17,475 nt of DNA from Rhodospirillaceae bacterium (GCA_003452275.1 DMIT01000077.1:1-17475), one strand, 5' to 3'; shown: positions 1 to 8,594, counted from the first letter of the stretch. The notes: generated by a model not told the origin, from the letters alone. Numbers and translations: made by a program.

Positions 1-400
1 AGTCTTCAATAAATAGAAGATCTTGATGTTGTTCAACAAATTTTTGAAATAGATGTGAAGGCGCTTTGCCAAAGTAATTGATTGCCAGAATGTGATCCCC
101 CGCTCTGGCGGTTCGTTCCAGAAAATGGACATCAGGAGCCAGATCCTCGGTTAAGGGATAAAATTCAAAGCGATGGCCAGCACATGCCTCCACAAGAGAG
201 CGACAGCAATAGGCTGGCAACAACACACGCGAAGGGTTTAATTGCAGCAATAAAGCAGATAGAGCAGATCGCGCATTCACAAAGCCTGAACAATTATAAT
301 TGTCGATCTTCCAATGGGATAAAATGGACTGAGCATTCCCCCCATCGGGCAACGCCATTTCAAAAAAACCACCTATATATTTATGACGTGACATGGGCAT
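1..400 (-). CDS. DegT/DnrJ-type PLP aminotransferase-like protein, N-terminal part (cut by window edge)
   Basis: An open frame of 133 codons begins at 400 and runs off the left edge without a stop. The start ATG shares one base with the TGA of the upstream glycosyltransferase gene (TGATG), and a second in-frame ATG lies at 394. The protein opens with an IGGFFEMALP segment, then a 'VNARSALSALLLQL' helix, 'VLLPAYCC' near residues 59-66, and ends in 'LLFIED' at 128-133. This is the pattern of the N-terminal half of fold-type I sugar aminotransferases: a small-domain strand, the substrate/PLP loop, and the Asp that contacts the PLP pyridine nitrogen. The Schiff-base lysine would lie outside the window, so activity cannot be confirmed. 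It is the last visible gene of the glycan cassette and probably acts on a nucleotide- or lipid-linked sugar in the cytoplasm. The family call is inference from these motifs. Confidence 0.7.
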   Translation of the reverse strand, partial: MPMSRHKYIGGFFEMALPDGGNAQSILSHWKIDNYNCSGFVNARSALSALLLQLNPSRVLLPAYCCRSLVEACAGHRFEFYPLTEDLAPDVHFLERTARAGDHILAINYFGKAPSHLFQKFVEQHQDLLFIED

Positions 401-1851
401 CAGGTTTTCATCATGTTAAGGGCCTGTTCTAGACGAAAAAGAGGAATAGTATAATCCGCATGCTTTACATCAGCCTTGTCACCCAGAAGAAAAACCATGT
501 CATAACCAAGTGTATGGAAAGGGCCGTAATAACCACCCCAATTATGAATCTCGGACTGAGATAAAACTATAAGTTTTGTTGTTTGAGAGGCAAAAATCAG
601 ATTGAGCAAAGAAGACCCGTTCGGAGCAATAATAGACTCTGCATTCCGAAATAACTTGATCTGATCCTGAAAACTAAGCGTTTCAATATCCACTACCTGA
701 TAGCCATGAGCGGTTACGAAAGCTGCGATTTCAGCTTCATTCGTGACCTTTCTCCACGACATATTACGCCGCGATAAGTAGATTTTCTGATTGCAGGAAG
801 TAATAGAATTTTCATCACAAGGATACGCCGCCAGAACCTTTTCACGCAGCCAAGCAAGTCCTTCTGGGGAGAGAGCTCCTATCTCTGCTTGCGGAATCGG
901 GTGAGATGGAGTGAGTTCAACAGGATAAAACGTAGCTGTGGGCGCAACAAGCAATCGTTTACATTCAAAATTTATTCCCTCTTCCAGATAAATAAGACGA
1001 TTTTTTACGATGCTTTGCAGATAGTCAAAATGGCTTTGTGGCATTTTACGATCAACAATCAAAGGCAATTTTAAAAAATCAGGATGATGTTCATACGCCT
1101 TCAACTTGATTAAAAATTCCGGAACCCAGTGTCCGAAATATTCGGACGCAAGACCAGACATGAAGATTCCCTCTTCTATAATTGTCGTCGGGTAATTGTT
1201 AAAATTCAAGAGAGCATCACCATTCCGCGCGCGAATAGTCTTATCATATTCCAAACTTACATAGGAAGAGTAAGGCTGATAAGCCGCGACATCATTCAAT
1301 GCAAATCCATCTTTTGTGACGATTACACTTGATTTCGATGCAATCAAGACATCGCTTAATTCTGCAACATAAGGCTCGAAGGATTGAATGATAATCGGCG
1401 TATCTTCACCAGCATGATATCCTTCACCACTGAAGGTCGGTGGATTTAAAATGCTGATATCTTCGATTTTTCCCATGATCTGAATAGGTACATTATTTTG
1501 AGTACACCACTCGCGCACCGATACAAGTTTCAATATTTTATAATCAGTTTCCGCCATGGCGATTTCCACTTGCTGCCAAAACCCATTATCAAATAACAGT
1601 TTAATATAAAATGCTTCCAGCGCCTTTTTATCGATTACAGGAAATTTTTTTATTGTCTGATAAATATAGTGTGCCAGAGAAAATTGTTTTAATCGCACCA
1701 TAAAACGGATAAGGACATATTGAACTTTATGGGATCGCATAAAACTCTTAACTTTTGCTATATATGGATAGCACTGGGCATACAAAGTAGCCACATAAGG
1801 CCCCAGAACAGAGTTTTTGACGATAGATTTAATCAATTGTTTTATCGACAT
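400..1851 (-). CDS. Glycosyltransferase family 61-like protein
   Basis: This 483-residue protein probably transfers a sugar onto a surface glycan or lipid-linked oligosaccharide in the cytoplasm or at the inner membrane. The C-terminal half carries the GT61 (DUF563) pattern: 'EYFGHWVPEFLIKL' (the family's Y/F-HW...P..L segment), then 'KIYLSRR', and near the C-terminus 'SIIAPNGSSLLNLIFA', the equivalent of the family's GxHGAGLxNxxF motif with Asn-Gly in place of His-Gly. The first 130 or so residues are not recognised and are rich in basic and aromatic residues. The frame stays open up to 1911, but that region is the 3' end of the SDR gene. I chose the ATG at 1851, which overlaps the SDR stop by 10 bases. 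The TGA is fused to the ATG of the next gene. Donor and acceptor cannot be told from the sequence. Confidence 0.75.
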   Translation of the reverse strand: MSIKQLIKSIVKNSVLGPYVATLYAQCYPYIAKVKSFMRSHKVQYVLIRFMVRLKQFSLAHYIYQTIKKFPVIDKKALEAFYIKLLFDNGFWQQVEIAMAETDYKILKLVSVREWCTQNNVPIQIMGKIEDISILNPPTFSGEGYHAGEDTPIIIQSFEPYVAELSDVLIASKSSVIVTKDGFALNDVAAYQPYSSYVSLEYDKTIRARNGDALLNFNNYPTTIIEEGIFMSGLASEYFGHWVPEFLIKLKAYEHHPDFLKLPLIVDRKMPQSHFDYLQSIVKNRLIYLEEGINFECKRLLVAPTATFYPVELTPSHPIPQAEIGALSPEGLAWLREKVLAAYPCDENSITSCNQKIYLSRRNMSWRKVTNEAEIAAFVTAHGYQVVDIETLSFQDQIKLFRNAESIIAPNGSSLLNLIFASQTTKLIVLSQSEIHNWGGYYGPFHTLGYDMVFLLGDKADVKHADYTIPLFRLEQALNMMKT

Positions 1852-2600
1852 GTAATGCCCCCATCCACCATAAAAGCCGTTCCCGTAATAAAACTGCTGG
1901 CCGGCGAACATAAAAAGCTTAACGAATCTGCAATTTCATCCGGTGTGGTATAACGTCGCAGCGGAATGGATGCTTTCGCATTCGTATTTCCTTTCAGCCG
2001 CTCAGGATATCTTTCCTGCAAATTGGCATCAATGCGATCCATCATTGCCGAATCGACAGGCCCTGGACAAACGGCATTGACGCGTATGTTCCGATCTCCA
2101 TATTCACGGGCCGCTGTCCGTACCAACCCCATGACTGCATGTTTACTCGCACAATATGACGCCATTTTGGGAGCCGCAATGGTTCCTGAAATGGAGGCCA
2201 ATACAGCTATGCTTCCTGATTTTTTTGAGCCTAAAATGCGTAGCGCATGTTTTAATCCTAACCATACGCTCATCACATTGACATTCATCACATTTTGAAA
2301 AATTTCGTCAGAGGACAAGGAAAAATCCTCAATCTCTCCTTCGATACCAACAGCCAGAACTACATATTCCAGATGATTCCCTATATCATCAAATAGCATC
2401 GCAACCGATTTGGTATCTGTTGCATCCATGGCCCTGCATGTTGCGTGATTAAGGGTTGCGCAAAATTTCTCCAGTTCGACTGGATCACGATCAACAAGAA
2501 ATAAAGATCGTCCCTCTGCACTGAATTTCTGGGCCGTTGCTTTCCCAATTGAACCTAACGCGCCTGTAATCAAAGTAATACCAGATGTAGACGAGATCAT
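1842..2600 (-). CDS. Short-chain dehydrogenase/reductase (SDR) family oxidoreductase
   Basis: The 252-residue length is normal for a classical SDR, a cytoplasmic NAD(P)-dependent oxidoreductase. Visible motifs are the Rossmann glycine motif TGALGSIG (residues 12-19), Asp37 at the end of beta-2 in 'LFLVDRD' (favouring NAD over NADP), the 'NVNV' region at 107-110, catalytic Ser136 in 'LASISG', and the YxxxK pair Tyr149/Lys153 in 'YCASKHAV', followed by 'NAVCPGPV'. The start ATG overlaps the stop of the upstream aminotransferase by four bases (ATGA), and the stop overlaps the glycosyltransferase start by ten. This argues that the enzyme serves the same sugar pathway, for example by oxidising or reducing a sugar intermediate. 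The family assignment is firm; the substrate is unknown. Confidence 0.9.
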   Translation of the reverse strand: MISSTSGITLITGALGSIGKATAQKFSAEGRSLFLVDRDPVELEKFCATLNHATCRAMDATDTKSVAMLFDDIGNHLEYVVLAVGIEGEIEDFSLSSDEIFQNVMNVNVMSVWLGLKHALRILGSKKSGSIAVLASISGTIAAPKMASYCASKHAVMGLVRTAAREYGDRNIRVNAVCPGPVDSAMMDRIDANLQERYPERLKGNTNAKASIPLRRYTTPDEIADSLSFLCSPASSFITGTAFMVDGGITCR

Positions 2601-3706
2601 ATATCTTTTTCCAATGTTGTTGAAATTATTCCGAAGATCGTTTCATAATCCTTGCGCTGCAGTCCGCGCCAGAAAGGCAATCCTAACGTAGTTGAACTTA
2701 AAGATTCCGTGTGAGGTAATGATTGTTGCGGGTATGTCTGATAGGCAGCCTGAGTATGACAACCTTTTCCCCACCATGCAATCGTATCTATATGATGATC
2801 TTTTAAGGACTCACGCACCCTATCCCGATCTTTTTGGTTTCTGAAATTGATGATCCCGTAAGATGAAACCCAGCCTTGATTAAATCTAGGCGCAAATGAT
2901 AGTTGCGGACAGGTTTGCACGAATTCAGCAAAAACATTGGACAAATCTTGCCATTCCCGCCTGATTTGCTCCCAATTATCAAGAGCGGCCAATCCTACAG
3001 CCCCCATATATTCATTCAACTTCGTATTGGTCCCAGTCAGTATTGCTTCACGCGAACCATGGAACCCGAAATTCCCATGCATCCGGATTTTCTTAGAAAA
3101 AAATTCATTATTGCTAAGGACAACAGCCCCCTCACCAATCCCGAATACTTTGGTAGCATGTAAACTGACCATTGTCGGCAAGGAAACGGGGCGAGATTTA
3201 CGCAGAACAGACTGACTGTCAAAGCCGGCAGCCGCATCTATAATAACAGGAACTCCAGTATCGACATAAAATTTTTCCCATGCATCGACATCAATATTTG
3301 CACCGAACGGAGAAACGACGATGACTGCGCCTACATCATGGCTACGCATTAAAGAACGAACATCTTCCGGATGAATGGCCCAGTCATTTAAGCCTACATC
3401 AATGAAGAAAGGGATTAAGCCGGCATTAATCACGGATGCAGGTGTCGCCACAAATGTCCATGACGGCATCACGCAATAACTCCCTTTTTTTACTTCGGAG
3501 GCATTTAATAACTGGGTGAGAGCAAGAGTCCCGTTTGCAGAAGTCACCAGCTTATCGGGATGAATGCTGAAATGCGTTGCCAGTCTTTCTTCAAACAGCC
3601 GAACTAGCGGCCCTTGATTAGAATAATATCTGTTTTCATCAATACGTTCCAAATACGGAACGATATCACGCGTGACCGGCAAGAGTGGCTTCAAGACAGG
3701 TATCAT
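2597..3706 (-). CDS. DegT/DnrJ/EryC1/StrS family sugar aminotransferase
   Basis: This is a PLP-dependent aminotransferase of 369 residues, the family's usual length, expected to transfer an amino group to a nucleotide-linked keto-sugar. Motifs: 'YYSNQGPLVRLFEERLA' (N-terminal substrate loop), 'SANGTLAL' (phosphate-binding turn), 'MPSWTFVATPASVINAGLIP', the PLP-nitrogen Asp157 in 'VPVIIDAAAGFD', and the Schiff-base Lys186 in 'SLHATKVFGIGEGA'. The frame is open for 11 more codons upstream (to 3739), but the ATG at 3706 is preferred because the product then starts with the family-typical 'MIPVLKPLLP' and a GAGGT ribosome site lies 8 bases upstream. It is the first gene of the cassette and overlaps the SDR gene by four bases. 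Members usually make 3- or 4-amino sugars for O-antigen, capsule or flagellin glycans; which one is not evident. Confidence 0.9.
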   Translation of the reverse strand: MIPVLKPLLPVTRDIVPYLERIDENRYYSNQGPLVRLFEERLATHFSIHPDKLVTSANGTLALTQLLNASEVKKGSYCVMPSWTFVATPASVINAGLIPFFIDVGLNDWAIHPEDVRSLMRSHDVGAVIVVSPFGANIDVDAWEKFYVDTGVPVIIDAAAGFDSQSVLRKSRPVSLPTMVSLHATKVFGIGEGAVVLSNNEFFSKKIRMHGNFGFHGSREAILTGTNTKLNEYMGAVGLAALDNWEQIRREWQDLSNVFAEFVQTCPQLSFAPRFNQGWVSSYGIINFRNQKDRDRVRESLKDHHIDTIAWWGKGCHTQAAYQTYPQQSLPHTESLSSTTLGLPFWRGLQRKDYETIFGIISTTLEKDI

Positions 3707-3714
3707 AATATTTG

Positions 3715-3719
3715 ACCTC
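3715..3719 (-). promoter_or_regulatory. Ribosome binding site deciding the aminotransferase start
   Basis: GAGGT on the minus strand lies 8 bases before the ATG at 3706. The upstream in-frame starts at 3739 and 3721 have no comparable site, which fixes the start used here. Confidence 0.65.
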
Positions 3720-3759
3720 ATATTTTTTGTAATTATCATAAAAAATATAGCTTTACTAG

Positions 3760-3814
3760 CGGCTATATACCCCTTTCCTCCTGAATTCAGGGAAATCTCG
3801 CTTGTCTATAGCCG
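3760..3814. repeat. Nested dyad between nrdF and the glycan cassette
   Basis: Outer arms CGGCTATATAC (3760-3770) and GTCTATAGCCG (3804-3814) pair at 10 of 11 positions. Almost concentric with them (centres 3787 and 3785.5) is a perfect 12-bp palindrome, CCTGAATTCAGG (3780-3791). The element sits 40 bases after the nrdF stop and upstream of the cassette start. It could form a structured 3' end for the nrd transcript, or be a protein-binding operator for the cassette. No run of T follows the outer stem directly, so a simple intrinsic terminator is uncertain. Confidence 0.5.
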
Positions 3815-3853
3815 TAAGGTTTGGTCAAAAAATGATTGAAACTTAAATAATTC

Positions 3854-4834
<981 letters not shown>

Positions 4835-4856
4835 TTACTCTATCAATTGTTTTTTC

Positions 4857-7013
4857 TTAAAGACTGCAAGATACGCAGCCCTGCACTTCCGTTCCCTCCA
4901 ACGCTTTCTGGCGTAGGCGGATATAATAGATGGTTTTGATACCTTTCTTCCAGGCGTAAATCTGCGCGCGGTTAATGTCGCGTGTGGTCACAGTGTCGGG
5001 GAAGAACAATGTCAAGGATAATCCCTGATCGACATGCTGCGTTGCGGCCGCATAAGTATCAATGATTTTTTCAGGGCCGATTTGATAGGCATCCTGATAA
5101 AATTCCAGATTATCATTGGTCATGTATGGCGCAGGATAATAAACGCGCCCTATTTTCCCTTCCTTGCGGATTTCGATCTGCGAGGCAATCGGGTGGATCG
5201 AAGAAGTCGAATTATTGATGTAGGAAATAGAACCGGTCGGCGGAACAGCCTGTAAATTACGGTTATACAGCCCCTTTTCCATCACATCTTTTTTCAATTG
5301 CCTCCAGTCATCTTGCGTCGGGATATGAATGCCCGATGCCGCAAATAATGCACGTACCCGCGCGGTTGCAGGTTCCCACAATTGCTCGGTATATTTATCA
5401 AAATATTCACCGCTGGCATATTTCGATTTCTCGAACCCTTTAAAACTACGCCCTTTTTCAACGGCGATGGCATTGGATGCACGGACAGCGTGATAGGCAA
5501 CAGTGTAGAAATAAATATTGGTGAAATCAACCCCCTCTTCAGACCCGTAATGAATCCGTTCGCGGGCCAGATAGCCATGCAAATTCATTTGCCCCAGACC
5601 AATGGCATGACCTTCGGCGTTGCCGCGGGCAATCGATGGAACAGATGTGATATTGCTCATATCCGATACAGCACTCAACGCCTTGATCGCCACCTCGACC
5701 GTCTGCCCAAAATCCGGAGAATCCATGGCGGTTGCAATATTCATGGAACCAAGGTTACAGGAAATATCGGTGCCCAGATGTTGATAGCCCAGATCATCAT
5801 TGTAAAGGCTCGCTTCGCTGACCTGTAAAATTTCCGAGCAAAGATTGCTCATGATAATCCGCCCGTCAATCGGGTTGGCGCGGTTGACCGTGTCTTCGAA
5901 CATGATATAGGGATAACCGGACTCAAACTGGATTTCGGCAATGGTCTGGAAAAATTCGCGGGCATTGATTTTCTTTTTACGGATGCGTGAATCCGCGACC
6001 ATTTCCGCATATTTTTCGGTCACTGAAATATCCGAAAATGGAATACCATAGACTCGTTCAACATCGTACGGAGAGAAGAGATACATATCCTCGTTATTCT
6101 TGGCCAACTCAAAAGTGATATCGGGAATCACGACGCCCAGCGACAATGTTTTGATCCTGATTTTTTCATCGGCATTTTCGCGTTTGGTATCCAGAAACTT
6201 CATGATGTCAGGATGATGTGCCTGCAGATAAACCGCACCCGCCCCTTGACGCGCGCCCAACTGGTTGGCGTACGAAAAAGCGTCTTCCATTAATTTCATG
6301 ATCGGAATGATACCCGATGACTGGCCTTCGATTTGTTTGATCGGCGCACCGGATTCGCGGATATTCGTCAGGGTAAAGGCCACCCCGCCGCCCCGTTTGG
6401 AAAGTTGGAGCGCAGAATTGATCGAACGTCCGATAGATTCCATGTTATCCTCGATCCGCAACAGGAAACAGGATACCAATTCGCCGCGTTGTTTTTTACC
6501 GGCATTCAGGAATGTCGGCGTCGCCGGCTGAAACCGTCCGGAAATCATTTCATCGACAAGCTGCGTGGCAAGAGCTTTATCACCGGCAGCCAGGGCCAGC
6601 GCCACCATGACCACGCGGTCTTCATAGCGTTCCAGATAGCGTTTACCATCGAATGTTTTTAATGTGTAACCCGCATAATATTTGAAAGCCCCGAGGAAAG
6701 TCTGAAATCGGAATTTCTTGGCATAAGCATGGTCATAAAGACCGCTAATAAAAGCAAAATCATATTGATCCAGCACATGTTCTTCATAATATTTTTCACT
6801 GACCAGATAATCCAGTTTTTCTTTCAGATTATGAAAGAAAACGGTGTTCTGGTTGACATGTTGCAGGAAATACTGGCGGGCCGCCATTTTATCCTTGTCG
6901 AACTGGATTTCACCGTTCGGCCCGTATAAGTTGAGCATAGCGTTCAATTCATGATAATCGAATATATGTTCATTGTTATCTGATTTGATGGTTGGACGTT
7001 CCATTACTTCCAT
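4857..7013 (-). CDS. nrdE: Class Ib ribonucleoside-diphosphate reductase, alpha subunit (NrdE)
   Basis: This is the large catalytic subunit of class Ib ribonucleotide reductase, reducing ribonucleoside diphosphates to deoxy forms in the cytoplasm. The 718-residue length fits NrdE. There is no room for a full ATP cone of the NrdA type, as expected for class Ib. Catalytic residues visible: Cys182 (GELVSCFLL) and Cys419 ([10 protein letters not shown]) as the redox pair, and Asn390, Cys392 and Glu394 in 'SNLCSEIL', with Cys392 the thiyl radical site. The C-terminal shuttle pair is in 'QGCVSCSL', re-reduced by NrdH. The ATG at 7013 overlaps the nrdI stop by 10 bases. An alternative ATG at 7004 (residue 4) forms a TAATG junction with that stop. 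Either start implies coupled translation with nrdI. Confidence 0.97.
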   Translation of the reverse strand: MEVMERPTIKSDNNEHIFDYHELNAMLNLYGPNGEIQFDKDKMAARQYFLQHVNQNTVFFHNLKEKLDYLVSEKYYEEHVLDQYDFAFISGLYDHAYAKKFRFQTFLGAFKYYAGYTLKTFDGKRYLERYEDRVVMVALALAAGDKALATQLVDEMISGRFQPATPTFLNAGKKQRGELVSCFLLRIEDNMESIGRSINSALQLSKRGGGVAFTLTNIRESGAPIKQIEGQSSGIIPIMKLMEDAFSYANQLGARQGAGAVYLQAHHPDIMKFLDTKRENADEKIRIKTLSLGVVIPDITFELAKNNEDMYLFSPYDVERVYGIPFSDISVTEKYAEMVADSRIRKKKINAREFFQTIAEIQFESGYPYIMFEDTVNRANPIDGRIIMSNLCSEILQVSEASLYNDDLGYQHLGTDISCNLGSMNIATAMDSPDFGQTVEVAIKALSAVSDMSNITSVPSIARGNAEGHAIGLGQMNLHGYLARERIHYGSEEGVDFTNIYFYTVAYHAVRASNAIAVEKGRSFKGFEKSKYASGEYFDKYTEQLWEPATARVRALFAASGIHIPTQDDWRQLKKDVMEKGLYNRNLQAVPPTGSISYINNSTSSIHPIASQIEIRKEGKIGRVYYPAPYMTNDNLEFYQDAYQIGPEKIIDTYAAATQHVDQGLSLTLFFPDTVTTRDINRAQIYAWKKGIKTIYYIRLRQKALEGTEVQGCVSCSL

Positions 7014-7399
7014 AATTTATTTATTCCATTTCTAACATTTGCGACATCTTCGGCGGTGCCCATCAATTCGAACCTGTAAAGGCACGGAACTTTGCAACGC
7101 GCTGAAATAATATCGCCAGCATACGCATAAAATTGACCAAAATTTCTATTCCCCCCCGCAATCACTCCCCGTAGATAGGATCGGTTCGTCTCGTCATTTA
7201 GAAAATGAATGACCTGTTTGGGAATGGCCCCCTTCCCGTCGCCATCAGCATATGTCGGCACCACCAGCACATAGGGCTCATGGATTTCCGGCATATCATC
7301 TTGCGGCGAGATAGGAATTCTTTGGGCGGGAATATTGAGTTTATCGACGAAACGATGCGTGTTCTGTGACTTGCTGGAAAAATAGACGAGCAACCCCAT
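7004..7399 (-). CDS. nrdI: Flavodoxin-like NrdI, class Ib RNR maintenance protein
   Basis: NrdI is a small FMN protein that delivers superoxide/peroxide to NrdF so its dimanganese-tyrosyl radical can form. The 131 residues carry the family signature: the FMN phosphate loop '[13 protein letters not shown]' at the N-terminus, '[23 protein letters not shown]' (split by the 50s-type loop), '[22 protein letters not shown]' and '[13 protein letters not shown]'. It lies between nrdH and nrdE in the standard order; its start is 18 bases after the nrdH stop, and its end overlaps nrdE. Its presence supports manganese rather than only iron loading of NrdF in this organism. Confidence 0.96.
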   Translation of the reverse strand: MGLLVYFSSKSQNTHRFVDKLNIPAQRIPISPQDDMPEIHEPYVLVVPTYADGDGKGAIPKQVIHFLNDETNRSYLRGVIAGGNRNFGQFYAYAGDIISARCKVPCLYRFELMGTAEDVANVRNGINKLWK

Positions 7400-7417
7400 A
7401 ACGCATCTTTCCGTTGA

Positions 7418-7657
7418 TTAAGCAGCGACCAGCTCACCCGCAAGAGCGGTGATTTTATCAGGGCGGAAACCGGCCCAATGATCTTCGCCGGCAATCACGA
7501 CAGGTACTTGTCTGTATCCCATGCCCAGAATCGTGTCATACGCGCCTTGATCAATGGACAAATCCACAACCTCGAAAGGAACACCACAGCGTTCTAAAGC
7601 TTTGTAGGTCGCAGTACATTGTACACAACTTGGTTTGCTATAAACAGTCACAGACAT
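7418..7657 (-). CDS. nrdH: Glutaredoxin-like NrdH redoxin
   Basis: This is a 79-residue thioredoxin-fold electron donor for NrdE, with glutaredoxin-like sequence but normally reduced by thioredoxin reductase. The redox motif is Cys11-Val-Gln-Cys14 in 'SKPSCVQCTAT'. The C-terminal 'HWAGFRPDKI' is the NrdH signature, usually W-S-G-F-R-P. The frame continues 12 codons upstream, but the ATG at 7657 is chosen because a TTAGGAGA ribosome site lies 7 bases before it and the product then begins at the first beta strand 'MSVTVYSKP'. It is the first gene of the operon, about 150 bases downstream of the NrdR-box region. Confidence 0.96.
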   Translation of the reverse strand: MSVTVYSKPSCVQCTATYKALERCGVPFEVVDLSIDQGAYDTILGMGYRQVPVVIAGEDHWAGFRPDKITALAGELVAA

Positions 7658-7663
7658 CGTCAA

Positions 7664-7669
7664 TCTCCT
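7664..7669 (-). promoter_or_regulatory. Ribosome binding site of nrdH
   Basis: AGGAGA on the minus strand, about 7 bases before the ATG at 7657. It rules out the longer in-frame start at 7693, which has no such site. Confidence 0.75.
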
Positions 7670-7800
7670 AACGGCGTTTATGGGAAAAGACAAAGAAGTG
7701 GCGTCACAGAAGAATAGTTTTCAAGCCTTCTCCGTCAGTCAACAATCCTGAATTTTTCCGTTTTTTTATATTGTTTGGGTATTTGTATGAGGACACTCAC

Positions 7801-7816
7801 ACACTAAATATAGTAT
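7801..7816 (-). promoter_or_regulatory. NrdR box 1 overlapping the nrd promoter -10
   Basis: The 16-mer ACACTAAATATAGTAT matches the NrdR consensus acaCwAtATaTwgtgt at 14 of 16 positions. NrdR is the dATP/ATP-sensing repressor of ribonucleotide reductase operons. The box covers the candidate -10 hexamers ACTATA (7814-7809) and TATATT (7812-7807) on the minus strand, so bound NrdR would block the promoter. Confidence 0.8.
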
Positions 7817-7837
7817 ACATTGACAAATTTTTGTCAA
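7807..7837 (-). promoter_or_regulatory. Predicted sigma-70-type promoter of nrdHIEF
   Basis: A perfect -35 TTGACA (7837-7832) is followed on the minus strand by ACTATA after 17 bases or TATATT after 19. Transcription would begin near 7800, giving a leader of roughly 140 bases before nrdH. The -35 and -10 each fall in an NrdR box, which supports this placement. The exact -10 is not decided. Confidence 0.6.
7820..7837. repeat. 18-bp perfect palindrome between the NrdR boxes
   Basis: TTGACAAA and TTTGTCAA form 8-bp perfect arms around a TT centre. The arms carry a -35 hexamer on each strand. The right arm enters NrdR box 2, and the left arm begins three bases after box 1 ends. It may be chance in AT-rich promoter DNA or a second regulator's site. 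Confidence 0.55.
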
Positions 7838-7847
7838 TAGATTGTGT
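7832..7847 (-). promoter_or_regulatory. NrdR box 2 overlapping the nrd promoter -35
   Basis: The 16-mer TGTCAATAGATTGTGT matches the NrdR consensus at 12 of 16 positions and starts exactly 31 bp from box 1, the three-helical-turn spacing known for paired NrdR boxes. The minus-strand -35 hexamer TTGACA (7837-7832) lies inside it. Confidence 0.75.
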
Positions 7848-7932
7848 TTTATTTTTAATTTTGCCCCCAGTAAAAATTAGCTCTGAATAAAAACAATGGC
7901 TTAGATACACTTTAAAACCAGTATGTAAAAGT

Positions 7933-7953
7933 GAGATCATTTTCTATGATCTC
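7933..7953. repeat. Perfect hairpin in the nrd/DUF4399 intergenic region
   Basis: Arms GAGATCAT and ATGATCTC (8 bp) flank a TTTCT loop. On the minus strand the stem is followed by ACTTTTAC, a weak U-tract, so it could end a short leftward transcript. On the plus strand no T-run follows. No gene ends here, so its role is open: small-RNA terminator or operator. Confidence 0.45.
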
Positions 7954-8053
7954 CGGCAATTATTTTCGCCAAGTTTTCATCTGAACCATAGCCATATTAA
8001 GAACGATTCGCAATAAATCTGCATAATCTATCCCCTGCAAAAAAACACCTCTG

Positions 8054-8082
8054 CTGGCAAATCGCGAATTTCAACCTATACT
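8054..8082 (+). promoter_or_regulatory. Candidate promoter of the DUF4399 gene
   Basis: CTGGCA (8054-8059, 4 of 6 to TTGACA), a 17-base spacer, then TATACT (8077-8082, 5 of 6 to TATAAT). Transcription would start near 8090, giving a leader of about 35 bases that includes the AGGAGA ribosome site at 8109-8114. Confidence 0.5.
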
Positions 8083-8123
8083 CAGGACTAACCTATATAC
8101 GCCCCAACAGGAGACAGAAAATC

Positions 8124-8594
8124 ATGTTCAAATATACTTATATCGCCCTCGCCTTGCTGACCACTGCACTGGTTCCCTTTCAGGGGGCGCAGGCTACAAG
8201 CGCGAGCAGCATCCCTTCTCCGTCAACCGCTGAAGTGGTTCCGGCCCAGACATCGGCACGCGCATTTTTCGTGAATTTGAAGAACAATCAGGAGATCACC
8301 AGTCCCTTTACTGTGAAATTCGGCATTGAAGGGATGAAAATTGCTCCGGCCCCCCAATCCAAACCAGGCACAGGACATTTCCATTTGCTGATTGATACTG
8401 AATTAACCGAAGCTCAACAAAAAATGCCTATTCCAACGGATTCTCAACATCTCCATTTTGGCGGCGGACAGTCAGAGGTCAATCTGACTCTTCCCCGCGG
8501 CAAACACACATTGCAAATCGTCATGGGGGACGGGGGGCATAAACTCCATACCCCTCCCGTCATGTCCGAGGTTATTACGGTCAATGTTAAATAA
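8124..8594 (+). CDS. Secreted DUF4399 domain protein
   Basis: This 156-residue protein has a signal peptide (hydrophobic residues 5-18, likely cleavage after QGAQA at residue 24) and is probably periplasmic. After a Ser/Pro-rich linker, the rest matches the DUF4399 pattern: 'ARAFFVNLKNNQEITSPFTV' with 'KFGIEGMKI', then 'GTGHFHLLID', 'HLHFGGGQSEVNLTLPRGKH' and 'MGDGGHKLHTPPVMSE'. The many conserved His residues (GHFH, HLHFG, GKH, GGH, LHTPP) suggest possible metal binding, but no function is established for the family and I assign none. It has a good ribosome site (AGGAGA, 9 bases before the ATG), stands alone on the plus strand, and converges on the antiporter gene with a shared terminator. 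Confidence 0.88.
   Translation: MFKYTYIALALLTTALVPFQGAQATSASSIPSPSTAEVVPAQTSARAFFVNLKNNQEITSPFTVKFGIEGMKIAPAPQSKPGTGHFHLLIDTELTEAQQKMPIPTDSQHLHFGGGQSEVNLTLPRGKHTLQIVMGDGGHKLHTPPVMSEVITVNVK

Larger units (their letters stand above)
7848..8123. other. Intergenic region between nrd promoter and DUF4399 gene
   Basis: Together with the nrdH leader this is about 460 bases without a convincing gene. It contains a perfect hairpin at 7933-7953, a candidate plus-strand promoter at 8054-8082, and AACCTATA twice (8073-8080 and 8090-8097, 17 bases apart). A 47-codon minus-strand frame (7797-7940) crosses the NrdR boxes and is not considered coding. Confidence 0.6.

Noticed and set aside
82..432. A 116-codon plus-strand frame near the left edge
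   Set aside because: It lies opposite the edge-truncated aminotransferase frame, which has family motifs and a coupled start. The plus-strand product has no recognisable features.
5382..5828. A 148-codon plus-strand frame inside nrdE
   Set aside because: It is antisense to a segment of NrdE with catalytic motifs, with no ribosome site or independent support.
7797..7940. A 47-codon minus-strand frame with a distant GGAG upstream
   Set aside because: It runs through both NrdR boxes and the nrd promoter, its ribosome spacing is poor, and the product has no protein-like pattern.
8073..8097. AACCTATA direct repeat as an operator
   Set aside because: There are only two 8-base copies, one of which covers the candidate -10. 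This could easily be chance in AT-rich DNA.
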